A stretch of DNA of 64,000 nucleotides. Origin: Amycolatopsis saalfeldensis. GTDB lineage: Bacteria; Actinomycetota; Actinomycetes; Mycobacteriales; Pseudonocardiaceae. Below, piece by piece: positions 1 to 8,270 of this stretch. The first letter of the stretch is position 1. The number at the start of each line of letters is the position of its first letter. The DNA lies in the NCBI RefSeq assembly GCF_900110575.1, contig NZ_FOEF01000001.1:806001-870000 (forward strand). The letters are read 5' to 3'. The translations under genes were made by a program, and so were the position numbers. A model generated the notes under the pieces. It had not been told where the DNA came from and made no database searches. It saw only the letters and a list, made by a program, of their open reading frames with translations.

Positions 1-152
1 AGGACGCGATCGGCGCCGTCGTCTCGCAGACCCCGGCCGGGCGTCTCGGCGAGGTCTCCGACATGGCCGACGCGGTGGTGTTCCTCGCTTCCGACGCCGC
101 CCGCTTCATCACCGGCGCCGGCCTGCCGGTCGACGGCGGCATGGGCATGTGA
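1..152 (+). CDS. SDR-family oxidoreductase, C-terminal fragment (cut by window edge)
   Basis: The reading frame is open from the window edge (first full codon at base 3) to TGA at 150-152. The last ~49 residues read as a classical short-chain dehydrogenase tail: a loop with PAGRLGEVSDMADAVVFLAS, then FITGAGLPVDGGMGM, the usual Ile-Thr-Gly plus Val-Asp-Gly-Gly ending. It is presumably an NAD(P)-dependent alcohol/ketone oxidoreductase. The next gene starts 28 bp downstream on the same strand, so it is probably the upstream member of the operon with the saccharopine-dehydrogenase-like protein and the acyl-CoA synthetase. The substrate cannot be inferred because the N-terminal cofactor and catalytic regions lie outside the window. 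Confidence 0.85.
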   Translation, partial: DAIGAVVSQTPAGRLGEVSDMADAVVFLASDAARFITGAGLPVDGGMGM

Positions 153-180
153 CCGCGCTCCTCCAACGAAAGGCTGACTC

Positions 181-1308
181 ATGACCAGCGCCAAGCCCGT
201 TGTCGTCTACGGGGCCTCCGGCTACACCGGCAGGCTGATCTGCGAATACCTGCGCGAGTACAACGTCCCCTTCATCGCCGCGGGCCGCGACAAGGCCCGG
301 CTGCAGGAGACGCTCGATCACATCCCCGGCCTCGACACCGTGGACCACGAGGTGGTCGAGGTCGCGCACGAGGTCGAGCCGTTGAGCGAGCTGTTCGCCG
401 ACGCCAAGGTCGTCTGCAACACCGTCGGCCCGTTCAGCGAGTACGGCCACGAGGTCGTCGAGGCCTGCGCCCGCACCGGCACGCACTACCTCGACACCAC
501 CGGCGAGCAGGACTGGCTGATCACCGCCGAGGAGCAGTACGGCGCGCGGATGGCCGAGCAGGGCCTGCTGCTCTCGCCCGGCGTCGCGCAGATGTACACC
601 ACCGGCGAGATCGCGGCGAACGTCTGCCTCGAGACGCCCGGACTGGACACTTTGGACATCCTGGTGTTCTGGAAGGGCTACCCCACCGTCGCCTCGACGA
701 GGACGATCCTGGTCAACGCCGCGCTCTCCTCGGCGTACTACCTGGAGCAGAACGAATACCGGCAGTGGCCCGCGGACGGCGGCCCGCAGGACGTGGTCGT
801 GCCCGGCTATCACGAGGTCGGGCTGGCGCTGCCCTGGGGCGGCACCTCGCACCCGGTGTGGTTCAAGCGCGATCCGCGGGTGGCGAACGTCAAGGCGCTC
901 GGCGGGGTCTTCGACCGCGCGCTGATGCAGGGCGTGCCGCAGATCGTCGCGGCCGTGCTGGAGCAGGTGAAGGACCTGCCCGAGGCGGAGAAGATCAAGG
1001 TGCTGCACGAGCAGGCCGCCGCGGTGCGCGACGAGATGCCGCCGCGGGAGAACCAGCGGCTGAACACGTCGCTGGACTCGGTGCACGCGTCCGGTCCGCT
1101 GGGCCGCGCGCACTGCGTCATCCACGGCACCTGCAACTACAAGCAGACCGGGCTGATGCAGGCGTACGCCGCGTATTCGCTCTTGCAGCAGCCGCCGAAG
1201 CAGGCCGGGTTCGCCTCCGCCTGCCAGGCGTTCGGCCACCGCGAGCTGCTCGGCGTGCTCCGGAGCTTCGGCCTGGTGTCGAACCCGATCCTGACCGTGC
1301 ACGCCTGA
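181..1308 (+). CDS. Saccharopine dehydrogenase-like NAD(P)-binding protein
   Basis: 375 residues. The N-terminus (residues 5-20) reads KPVVVYGASGYTGRLICEYL, a Rossmann fold with the GASGYTG signature of saccharopine-dehydrogenase-like and trans-acting enoyl-reductase proteins. True saccharopine (lysine-pathway) enzymes are not normally encoded beside acyl-CoA ligases, so a reductase acting on an acyl or carbonyl substrate in the same pathway as the flanking SDR and ligase is the better inference. The C-terminal half contains a CNYKQTGLMQAYAAYSLLQ segment that I cannot assign to a catalytic role. The start is ATG 181, 28 bp after the SDR stop. The next gene begins 16 bp downstream, so all three are probably cotranscribed. 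Substrate unknown. Confidence 0.8.
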   Translation: MTSAKPVVVYGASGYTGRLICEYLREYNVPFIAAGRDKARLQETLDHIPGLDTVDHEVVEVAHEVEPLSELFADAKVVCNTVGPFSEYGHEVVEACARTGTHYLDTTGEQDWLITAEEQYGARMAEQGLLLSPGVAQMYTTGEIAANVCLETPGLDTLDILVFWKGYPTVASTRTILVNAALSSAYYLEQNEYRQWPADGGPQDVVVPGYHEVGLALPWGGTSHPVWFKRDPRVANVKALGGVFDRALMQGVPQIVAAVLEQVKDLPEAEKIKVLHEQAAAVRDEMPPRENQRLNTSLDSVHASGPLGRAHCVIHGTCNYKQTGLMQAYAAYSLLQQPPKQAGFASACQAFGHRELLGVLRSFGLVSNPILTVHA

Positions 1309-1324
1309 CCCCGGAGGACGAGCG

Positions 1325-2869
1325 GTGCGACTGAGCGACTACCTCGACAAGGGCGCTTCCCTGGACCCCGGGGCGCCCTGCCTCACCATGGCCGGCACGT
1401 CCTTCAGCTACGGCGACGTGCGCGAGCTGTCCTGGCGGGTCGCGCGGGCGCTGGCGCGCTCGGGCGTCCGGCCGGGCGACAAGGTCGCGATCCTGTCCGG
1501 CAACGACCCGGTCTCGTTCGGCTGCGTGTTCGGCATCAGCCGCGCGGGCGCGGTGTGGTGCCCGGTCAACCCGCGCAACGAGGCGGCCGAGAACTCGGAG
1601 CTGCTGGACCTGTTCGACTGCACCTGCCTGCTGGTGCAGGAGTCGTTCGCACCGCTCGTCTCCCGGATCCGCCCGCTGCTGCCGAAGCTGGCCACGGTGG
1701 TCTGCCTCGACGGCTCGATCCCCGGCACCGTCTCGCTGCCGGACTGGCTCGACGGGCTCGAAGACGGGCCGTGGGAGGTCCAGGCGCCGGACGACGTGGT
1801 GATGCTCGTCGGCACCGGCGGCACCACCGGGCGGCCCAAGGGCGTGGTGCTCACCGGGCACAACGTCGAAACGATGTCCGCGCTGACGCTGATGAGCTAC
1901 CCGTTCTCCGGGCGGCCGCGGTACCTGGCGCTGGCGCCGCTGACGCACGCGGCGGGGGTGCTGTGCTTCCCGGTGATGGCGCTGGGCGGGGAGATCGTGG
2001 TGATGCCGGCGCCGGACCTCGACGAGTTCCTCACGCTGGTGGAGCGGCACCGCGTCACCCACAGCTTCCTGCCGCCGACGCTGATCTACCTGCTGCTGGA
2101 CCGGCCTGCCCTGGCGTCGGCGGACCTGTCGTCGCTGCAATGCCTTTGGTACGGCGCGGCGCCGATGTCGGCCACCAAGCTGGAGGAGGCGATCACCCGG
2201 ATCGGGCCGGTGCTGGGCCAGTTGTTCGGGCAGAGCGAGGCGCCGATGATGATCTCGACGCTGGCCCCGGCCGAGCACTTCCACGCCGACGGCTCGCTCG
2301 CCCGCGAGCGCTTCACCTCCGCCGGCCGGCCGACGCCGCTGACCCAGGTCGCGATCATGGCCGAGTCCGGCGCGCTGCTGCCACCCGGCGAACGCGGCGA
2401 GATCGTGGTCCGCGGCCCGCTCGTGATGCCGGGCTACTACCGGGACCCCGACGCCACCAAGGCTGTCCGTGAGCACGGCTGGCACCACACCGGCGACATC
2501 GGCTACCTGGACGCCGAGCACTACCTGTACATAGTGGACCGGGCGAAGGACATGATCATCACCGGCGGCTTCAACGTCTACTCCGCCGAGGTCGAGCAGG
2601 CCCTGATGACCCACCCGGCCGTGCAGGACTGCGCCGTGGTCGGGCTGCCGCACGAGAAGTGGGGCGAGCAGGTGACCGCCGTCGTCAAGATCCACAGTGG
2701 ACAGATAGCGACCCCGGACGAGCTGCGCGCCACCGTGAAGGCGCTCCTCGGCAGCGTGAAGACGCCGAAGGCGGTGCTCGTCTGGCCGGACCTGCCCCGG
2801 TCGAAGGTCGGGAAGGTGCTGAAGACCGACGTCAAGGCGCGGTTGCTGGAGCTGCGAATCGGGGGATGA
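1325..2869 (+). CDS. AMP-dependent acyl-CoA synthetase/ligase
   Basis: 514 residues, ANL superfamily. It activates a carboxylic acid as acyl-AMP and transfers it to CoA in the cytosol. The P-loop-like A3 motif (VGTGGTTGRPKGVVLT) lies near residues 160-175, the A8 hinge region reads WHHTGDIGYLDAEHYLYIVD, followed by RAKDMIITGGFNVYSAEVEQ, and the C-terminal catalytic Lys sits in LPRSKVGKVLK. These are all the signatures expected of a functional ligase, and the length is normal for the family. The start is GTG 1325, with a GGAGGA site at 1314-1319. It is the last gene of the SDR/reductase/ligase operon. The partner genes suggest catabolism or modification of a fatty or aromatic acid, but the substrate is not visible. 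Confidence 0.9.
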   Translation: MRLSDYLDKGASLDPGAPCLTMAGTSFSYGDVRELSWRVARALARSGVRPGDKVAILSGNDPVSFGCVFGISRAGAVWCPVNPRNEAAENSELLDLFDCTCLLVQESFAPLVSRIRPLLPKLATVVCLDGSIPGTVSLPDWLDGLEDGPWEVQAPDDVVMLVGTGGTTGRPKGVVLTGHNVETMSALTLMSYPFSGRPRYLALAPLTHAAGVLCFPVMALGGEIVVMPAPDLDEFLTLVERHRVTHSFLPPTLIYLLLDRPALASADLSSLQCLWYGAAPMSATKLEEAITRIGPVLGQLFGQSEAPMMISTLAPAEHFHADGSLARERFTSAGRPTPLTQVAIMAESGALLPPGERGEIVVRGPLVMPGYYRDPDATKAVREHGWHHTGDIGYLDAEHYLYIVDRAKDMIITGGFNVYSAEVEQALMTHPAVQDCAVVGLPHEKWGEQVTAVVKIHSGQIATPDELRATVKALLGSVKTPKAVLVWPDLPRSKVGKVLKTDVKARLLELRIGG

Positions 2870-3030
2870 TCGGGGCGGCTGGGACACCGAGGCCGTACCG
2901 GCCGGCCGAGGTCGCGGCCGCCGCACGAGCAGGGGCTGGTAAGGACACCACGCCGGAAGCCGTGGTGCTGTGGTGGCTGCGGCGCCACCCGGCGGGCATA
3001 GCGCCGGTCATCGCAGCACCCAGGCCTGCC
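2866..3030 (+). pseudogene. Aldo/keto reductase C-terminal remnant
   Basis: Overlapping the end of the acyl-CoA synthetase, one frame reads AEVAAAARAGAGKDTTPEAV and then VLWWLRRHPAGIAPVIA. This matches the pattern of an aldo/keto reductase C-terminal helix and strand (xxTPxQVALAWLLRHPAGIxPVIG). The frame lacks the N-terminal barrel and the catalytic Asp/Tyr/Lys/His tetrad, and runs on without a matching end into the downstream terminator. I read it as debris of a deleted reductase gene. The match rests on about 30 recognisable residues. Confidence 0.5.
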
Positions 3031-3041
3031 GCGACAAGGCA

Positions 3042-3076
3042 AAGCGGGGCCGGTCCACAGTGGACCAGCCCCGCTT
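3042..3076. terminator. Bidirectional hairpin terminator
   Basis: Two arms, 3042-3058 (AAGCGGGGCCGGTCCAC) and 3062-3076, pair almost perfectly around a 3-nt loop. On the minus strand the hairpin follows the stop of the surface protein at 3099 and is trailed by TTTG. It can also terminate the plus-strand ligase operon. It separates the two convergent units. Confidence 0.75.
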
Positions 3077-3098
3077 CGTGCGGTTCAGACTGCGTTCG

Positions 3099-4244
3099 TC
3101 ACGCGCTGCGGCGGCGGCGAACCAGCAGCAGCATCGCGCCGCCGCCGAGGACCAGCGCGGCGCCGATCCCGATCGGGAGCGAGGCGTCGACACCGGTGTT
3201 CGCCAGCGGGGCCTGGCCCGAGTTGTTGCCGGCCGGGGTGGACGGCGCCGTGGTCGGGACCGCGCCCGCGGCGGTCCAGCTGACCGAGGCGTTGGCACTG
3301 ACCTGGGTCTTCTCCGACTGGGCCACGATCAGCGACTGCGCCGGCTGCTTGGCGTAGTTCTCGCCGACGAACAGGCGGCCGGTGTCCAGGTGCCCGACGG
3401 CCTTCAGCACGAACTGGCCCGTGCCGTCCTTGGCGTCCTTCGGGATGTCGACGTAGAGCTTGGTGCCGTCCTTGACGTCGCCGGTCTTCAGCGCGTCGCC
3501 GTTGGCGTCGGTGAGCTTGACGCCCTCGGGCAGCTGGCTCGCGAGGTCGGTGACGTCACCGGTGGTGGCCACGGTGAACGGGCCGATCCGGGTGCCCGCC
3601 GCGCCGTCGGCCTTGGCCGGGGTGACGCTCAGGGTCGGCTTGGGCTGCTGGCCGATGCCGGTGTTCGCGCTGCCGGTCAGGTAGTCGTAGAGCGCGAGCA
3701 CGTCGGCCGAGGCGTCGGCGTTCTCGTACGGCAGCGGCTTGTCGCGGTTGATGTTCTTGCCATCGCTGAAGTGCCACACCGCGGCCTGCGTCGCGGTGAC
3801 GGCCTCCTGCTCGGACAGCCCGTCGTGAAGCGTGACGCCCTTCTTGCCCAGCGTGCTCTGCAGCGCGGCGGCGTCGTTGGCCGGGTAGCCCTCGTGCAGC
3901 ACCCAGTTGATCTTGTCGCTGTTCTTGGTGAACGGCGACTTCGGGTTCGGGTACTTCGTCCACGGCTGCTCGACCATGGTCTGGTCGGTGCGCAGGTCGG
4001 TGTCGATCTCGACGCAGTACATCTTGAGCATGCTGCCGTCGGAGAGCTTCAGGCCGAACAGCTCGGTGACGAAGCTCGTGCCGCCCTCGAGGTTGACGCT
4101 GAACCCTTCGGTACCGCTCTTGGGGATCACCTTGCCCTGGGCCGCACCGTCGTCGGCGTTGGCGGCCGGCGCCGCCACCAGCACCGCGGCGGCCGCGGCG
4201 AGCACCGCGATCCCGCCCTTGACCAGCCCTGACCTGCCGTGCAT
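3099..4244 (-). CDS. LAxTG-anchored thioester-domain surface adhesin
   Basis: 381 residues. The signal peptide spans residues 1-30, with a hydrophobic core and AANA-DD cleavage. The N-terminal domain carries the two residues of an intramolecular thioester: Cys77 in MLKMYCVEID and Gln153 in ATQAAVWHFSDG (the TQxA signature). Such domains can form covalent bonds to host or surface targets in Gram-positive adhesins. A beta-rich stalk (~180-320) follows, then a Pro/Thr linker, then LANTG, a hydrophobic segment and RRRRSA. That is a class E (LAxTG) sortase signal rather than the LPxTG of Firmicutes. It is expected to be covalently attached to peptidoglycan. RBS AGGAG precedes ATG 4244. No sortase is encoded nearby. 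Confidence 0.9.
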   Translation of the reverse strand: MHGRSGLVKGGIAVLAAAAAVLVAAPAANADDGAAQGKVIPKSGTEGFSVNLEGGTSFVTELFGLKLSDGSMLKMYCVEIDTDLRTDQTMVEQPWTKYPNPKSPFTKNSDKINWVLHEGYPANDAAALQSTLGKKGVTLHDGLSEQEAVTATQAAVWHFSDGKNINRDKPLPYENADASADVLALYDYLTGSANTGIGQQPKPTLSVTPAKADGAAGTRIGPFTVATTGDVTDLASQLPEGVKLTDANGDALKTGDVKDGTKLYVDIPKDAKDGTGQFVLKAVGHLDTGRLFVGENYAKQPAQSLIVAQSEKTQVSANASVSWTAAGAVPTTAPSTPAGNNSGQAPLANTGVDASLPIGIGAALVLGGGAMLLLVRRRRSA

Positions 4245-4443
4245 AAGTCTCCTATCCGAAGCCCTGAACCCACCAGACCGTCACGAGCCGCGTGAGACCA
4301 CAATCCCCGATCACCCGGCCACCCATTTGGGCGAAGTTCCACCCATTCAAGCGATACGGGAGCATACACGCGCCACACACGCGCTCACTCGGGGTATGCC
4401 TAAAGCTGCCACCTCGTCCGTTCGGGCAGGTTGACGCCATTCT

Positions 4444-4923
4444 GTGAGGGGTAGAGACGTCCATTCCAGACGACCGCCACGGCGCGTTCACCGGCCTTTT
4501 CCCGAACAAAAACGATCACGCTGCCGCCATTCAGCCGCGGGAACTGCGCCGGTCGGCGGATTCGGCGCCGGGACCCTTCCCACGCCCGCGGCCTTAACCG
4601 CGTTCGCCGTTCTGCTGCTGAGCCTCGGCGAGCTGCTGATGACCATCTCCAGTGGCACCGGGGCGCTGATCGGCCTCGGCATCTGGTGGTTCGCCGTGGT
4701 GCTGTTGCTGGACCTGCTGATCGGCCCTGGCCGACGGGTGCAGATCCTGTGGGCCGTCGCGTCCTCAGGGACGGTGCTGATCGTGTCCACCGATCTGCCT
4801 CAGGCCGCCGTCTCGGACTCCGGGCAGCCGATCATCTGGGTGGCGACCGGCGTGATGGCGCTCTCCGGACTGCTCCGCCCGGCGAAGCCCACGGACGAGC
4901 CCGGCGCCGAGCCTGAGCCGTAA
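4444..4923 (+). CDS. Small integral membrane protein, unknown function
   Basis: 159 residues from GTG 4444. An alternative in-frame ATG at 4639 would remove the first hydrophobic stretch, so the start is uncertain. From about residue 46 there are three to four hydrophobic segments: TAFAVLLLSLGELLM, ALIGLGIWWFAVVLLLDLLI, ILWAVASSGTVLIVSTDL and IIWVATGVMALSGLL. The tail is short, Pro/Glu-rich and cytosolic-looking. The first 45 residues are Arg-rich and have no clear RBS, so they may be untranslated. It is divergent from the thioester adhesin and convergent with the GlxA-type regulator. I recognise no family. Confidence 0.55.
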   Translation: MRGRDVHSRRPPRRVHRPFPEQKRSRCRHSAAGTAPVGGFGAGTLPTPAALTAFAVLLLSLGELLMTISSGTGALIGLGIWWFAVVLLLDLLIGPGRRVQILWAVASSGTVLIVSTDLPQAAVSDSGQPIIWVATGVMALSGLLRPAKPTDEPGAEPEP

Positions 4924-4933
4924 CGAACGCGGG

Positions 4934-5890
4934 TCAGGAAGCGGCCTTCGCGCCAGGGAAAAGTTGGCGGTACCGCATCGGCGACAGGCTCGTCGCGCGG
5001 CGGAAGTGCTGGCGCAGGTTGGCCGGGGTGCCGAGCCCGACGCGGGTGGCGATCTCCTCGACGGTCAGGTCCGTGGTCTCCAGCAGCTCCTTGGCCCGGC
5101 CGATGCGCTGCTGGTGCAGCCAGTTCAACGGCGTCACCGACGTCCGCTCCAGGAACAGCCGGTGGAAGTGCCGCGGGGACAGGTGCGCCTTCGCGGCCAT
5201 CCGGGCCACCGTGACGGGTTCGTCCAAATGGGACAGCATCCACTGCTGCGCGGCGGCCAGCGCGTCGTCGCCCGGTGGCACCGGCGGGGTTTCGATGAAC
5301 TGCGCCTGCTCGCCTTCGCGGCGGGGCGTCGCCAGGATCCGGCGGGCGACGTGGTTGGCGACCGAGGCGCCGAGGTCCTTGCGCAGGATGTGCAGCGCCA
5401 GGTCGACGCCCGCGGTCACGCCCCCCGAAGTCAGCACGGAACCGTTGTCCACGAACAACGCCGCGGGGTCGACCGTCACGCCCGGGAACTGATGGGCGAG
5501 GGCGTCGCAGAGGGACCAGTGGGTGGTCACCTTCAGCCCGTCGAGCAGGCCCGCCTGCGCGAGCGCGAACGTGCCAGAGCAGATCGATACCATCCGCGCG
5601 CCCCGGTCCGCCGCCGCTTTCAGCGCGCCGAGGGTCATCCGGTCCAGTCCACCGGCGGCCGCCCCGCCGTAACCGGGCACGATCACCGTCTGGGCCTTGC
5701 GCAACAGGTCAAGGCCGCCGTCGGGGACCACGCTCAGCCCACCGGCGACACCGGCCGGGCCGCCGTCCACCGTCGCGGTCGTGACGTCGTAGAACTCGGG
5801 CGCCTCGCGGGCGAAGACGTGCATGGGGATGGCGAAGTCCAGCGGCAGCACCTGCTCCAGCAGCACCACCGCGATCCGATGCCGGCTCAT
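4934..5890 (-). CDS. GlxA-family transcriptional regulator (DJ-1/PfpI + AraC HTH)
   Basis: 318 residues. Residues 1-185 form a DJ-1/PfpI class I amidotransferase-like domain (VVLLEQVLPLDFAIPMHVF; nucleophile elbow region SICSGTFALAQAGLLDG; TTHW). Residues ~215-318 are an AraC-type double helix-turn-helix (ARMAAKAHLSPRHFHRLFLE and VEEIATRVGLGTPANLRQHF). Such proteins regulate catabolic genes in response to small molecules, with the PfpI fold acting as sensor. The elbow Cys (CSG) is retained. The alpha/beta hydrolase and carbonic anhydrase start 102 bp away in the divergent direction and are the most likely targets. Confidence 0.92.
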   Translation of the reverse strand: MSRHRIAVVLLEQVLPLDFAIPMHVFAREAPEFYDVTTATVDGGPAGVAGGLSVVPDGGLDLLRKAQTVIVPGYGGAAAGGLDRMTLGALKAAADRGARMVSICSGTFALAQAGLLDGLKVTTHWSLCDALAHQFPGVTVDPAALFVDNGSVLTSGGVTAGVDLALHILRKDLGASVANHVARRILATPRREGEQAQFIETPPVPPGDDALAAAQQWMLSHLDEPVTVARMAAKAHLSPRHFHRLFLERTSVTPLNWLHQQRIGRAKELLETTDLTVEEIATRVGLGTPANLRQHFRRATSLSPMRYRQLFPGAKAAS

Positions 5891-5992
5891 GGCAGCATCC
5901 TATCGCCAGCCGTCAGTACTGCCGCTGTCCGGGCGAGCCCGCCGCGAGCCATGCTCGGGGAACAGTCCCTACTGGCGAAGGAAAACACCACC

Positions 5993-6694
5993 GTGTCACC
6001 AAGCTCCTCGACGATCGTGCTCGTCCACGGCGCCCTCACCGACGCCTCCGTCTGGCACGGCGTCATCACCGAACTCCAGCGACGGGGACACCGCGTCCTC
6101 GCGCCCGCGATGCCGATGCGCGGACTCGCCTCGGACGTCGCCCGCCTGCGCAGCTTCCTGAGCACGATCGACGGCCCCATCACCGTCGCCGCGCATTCCT
6201 ACGGCGGCTCGGTCATCTCCGACCCCGACGCGCTGACGCCCGCGGTGCGGTCGCTGGCGTTCGTCGCCGCGTTCCAGCAGGACAGCGGCGAGACCGCGGG
6301 CGAACTCAACTACCGCTTCCCCGGCAGCAAGCTGACCCCGGACACCACGCTGGTCCGCGAGGCCCTGGACGGCAACGACCTGTACCTGCGGCCCGAGCAC
6401 TTCGCCGAGGTGTACGCCGCGGACCTGGACCCGGCGACCGCGGCCGTGCTCGCCGCCGCCCAGCACCCGATCAACCCCGCGGCGCTCGACGAGTCGTTCA
6501 CCGGCGAGGCCACCTGGCGCACCCTGCCGTCGTGGGCGCTGATCTCGACCGCCGACCACTCGATCCCGACGGAAGCCTTGCGCGACATGGCGAAGCGGGC
6601 CGGCTCGACGGTCGTGGAGCTGGATTCCGCCCACGCCGTGCCGATCGCGCACCCCGCCGAAACCGCCGCGCTCATCCTCGCGGCCGCCGCCTGA
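5993..6694 (+). CDS. Alpha/beta-fold hydrolase
   Basis: 233 residues from GTG 5993, chosen for the AAGGAA site about 9 nt upstream; an in-frame ATG at 5951 would add 14 residues. The fold starts with IVLVHGALTDASVWHGVI (oxyanion HG). The nucleophile elbow is AAHSYGGS, an A-H-S-Y-G-G variant of the usual GxSxG. The catalytic His lies in SAHAVPIAHP near the C-terminus, and an acidic residue is available in ISTADHSIP. This resembles the small MhpC/EstC-like hydrolases common in actinomycetes. A carbonic anhydrase follows after 20 bp on the same strand. Substrate unknown. A second hydrolase of the same subfamily is encoded at 23685-24395. Confidence 0.85.
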   Translation: MSPSSSTIVLVHGALTDASVWHGVITELQRRGHRVLAPAMPMRGLASDVARLRSFLSTIDGPITVAAHSYGGSVISDPDALTPAVRSLAFVAAFQQDSGETAGELNYRFPGSKLTPDTTLVREALDGNDLYLRPEHFAEVYAADLDPATAAVLAAAQHPINPAALDESFTGEATWRTLPSWALISTADHSIPTEALRDMAKRAGSTVVELDSAHAVPIAHPAETAALILAAAA

Positions 6695-6714
6695 ACACCC
6701 TGGAAAGGCCTACG

Positions 6715-7260
6715 TTGTCCGACAACACCAACCTCAACCGTCTGCTCGACCGCAACCGCGCCTTCGCCGCGACCGACGTCCGGACCGAAGTACCCGTGCT
6801 CCCGTTCCTGCCGCGGCAGGGCCTGTACCTGATCACCTGCCTCGACTGCCGCGTCGACCCCGCGCAGGTGCTCGGCGTCGGCATGGGCGACGCGCTGGTG
6901 CAGCGCAACATCGGCGGCCGCGTGACCCCGTCGGTCCTCGGCGATATCGCTTACGCCGCTTACCTCGTCGGGGCCAAGGCGCCCGAAGGCCCGTGGTTCG
7001 AGGTCGCGATCATCCACCACACCGGCTGCGGCTCGGCACTGCTCGCCGACGACTCGATCCGCCGCGGTTACGCCGAACGCATGGGCGTCGACGAGCGAAC
7101 CCTGCTGGACACCGCCGTCCTGGACCCGGCGCACACCGTCGCCGTGGACGTCGATCGGGTGCGGCAGGCGCCGCAGATTCCGGACGAGGTAAAGGTTTCG
7201 GGCCACGTGTACGACCTCGAGACCGGCCTCGTCACCACGGTCGTGCCCGCCGGACGGTGA
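6715..7260 (+). CDS. Beta-class carbonic anhydrase
   Basis: 181 residues from TTG 6715, supported by GGAAAGG 6 nt upstream. It hydrates CO2 to bicarbonate using a zinc ion. The visible metal and catalytic residues are Cys42 with the Asp44/Arg46 dyad (TCLDCRVDP) and His102/Cys105 (IIHHTGCG), the complete C-x-D-x-R ... H-x-x-C set of beta carbonic anhydrases. The protein is slightly short, as in the mycobacterial-type small enzymes. It lies 20 bp after the alpha/beta hydrolase and is presumably cotranscribed with it; the functional link between the two is not evident. Confidence 0.88.
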   Translation: MSDNTNLNRLLDRNRAFAATDVRTEVPVLPFLPRQGLYLITCLDCRVDPAQVLGVGMGDALVQRNIGGRVTPSVLGDIAYAAYLVGAKAPEGPWFEVAIIHHTGCGSALLADDSIRRGYAERMGVDERTLLDTAVLDPAHTVAVDVDRVRQAPQIPDEVKVSGHVYDLETGLVTTVVPAGR

Positions 7261-7313
7261 CCCGGCCCGATAAGCGGTGGCCCGGCCGAGCGTGATCGAC
7301 TTTGCTGGGGCGC

Positions 7314-8258
7314 GTGGAAAACGACAACCTGATCCTGCGCCCGATCTCCGGGCCCGGGGAACTCGCCCTCTTCTCCGGGCTGCCCTACGTCCTCAACGAA
7401 GAGCTGGCCGACGACCTCGGCGAAGGCCGCCGGCGCGCGGACTGGCTGTGGGTCGCCCTCCGCGGTGACCGGCTGCTGGCCAGGGCCGGCTGGTGGGGCC
7501 GGGCCGGTGCGGACAGCCCGTTCCTCCTGGACATCTTCGATGTCGACGACAACGGCGCGGATCCCGATCGCGTGGACGTCGCCGAACGCCTGCTGCGGAC
7601 CGCCATGGCCGAGGTGGTCCCGGCGGGCGCCGCTGCGCCCAAGTACCTCCGGATGGTCCCGCCGGACTGGCGCGAGGACGCGGCGGCCCGGAGCGCCGTC
7701 GAGGACCGGATGTCCGCGCTGGCCAGGACCGGCGCCCGCCCGTTCGTCGAACGGCTGCGGTTCCAGTGGAGTCCGGGCACCCCGATCGCCGAGCCGGCGG
7801 GGCGCCTGGACTTCCGGCCGATCCGTGACACCGAGGAGGTCCTCTCGTTGATGACCCGGGTCCTGGACGGCACGCTGGACGCGCACAGCCGCGACGACCT
7901 GACCCGGATGCCCGCCCGCGAGGCGGCGGTCAAGCACTACGAGGACGAACTCGCGCCCTACCTCAGCCCGCGGGAATGGTGGCGGGTCGCGATGCTGCCG
8001 GGCGGCGAGCCGGTCGGGTTCGTGACCCCCGGCCGCAACGCCTACAACCCGGTCATCGGCTACCTCGCCGTGCTGCCCGAGCACCGCGGTCACGGCTACA
8101 TCGACGAGATCCTCGCCGAGGGCACGCGGGTTCTGGCCGCGCAGGGCGTGCCGCGTATCCGGGCGGCCACGGACCTCGGCAACACCCCGATGGCGAACGC
8201 CTTCCGGCGCGCCGGGTACACCGACTTCGAACGCTCGATCCTGATGAGCTGGCCCTGA
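7314..8258 (+). CDS. GNAT-family N-acetyltransferase
   Basis: 314 residues from GTG 7314; a TTG at 7302 is possible. The C-terminal domain has the acetyl-CoA binding segment VIGYLAVLPEHRGHGYIDEI (the Q/RxxGxG/A-like RGHGY) followed by the usual late GNAT helix (NTPMANAFRRAGYTDFER). The N-terminal ~150 residues look like a second, degenerate GNAT-like half, so this is probably a tandem-GNAT protein. A similarly built protein is encoded at 32906-33781. The acceptor substrate is unknown. It stands alone between the carbonic anhydrase and a convergent XRE regulator. Confidence 0.82.
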   Translation: MENDNLILRPISGPGELALFSGLPYVLNEELADDLGEGRRRADWLWVALRGDRLLARAGWWGRAGADSPFLLDIFDVDDNGADPDRVDVAERLLRTAMAEVVPAGAAAPKYLRMVPPDWREDAAARSAVEDRMSALARTGARPFVERLRFQWSPGTPIAEPAGRLDFRPIRDTEEVLSLMTRVLDGTLDAHSRDDLTRMPAREAAVKHYEDELAPYLSPREWWRVAMLPGGEPVGFVTPGRNAYNPVIGYLAVLPEHRGHGYIDEILAEGTRVLAAQGVPRIRAATDLGNTPMANAFRRAGYTDFERSILMSWP

Positions 8259-8270
8259 TCCCGGCGACCG

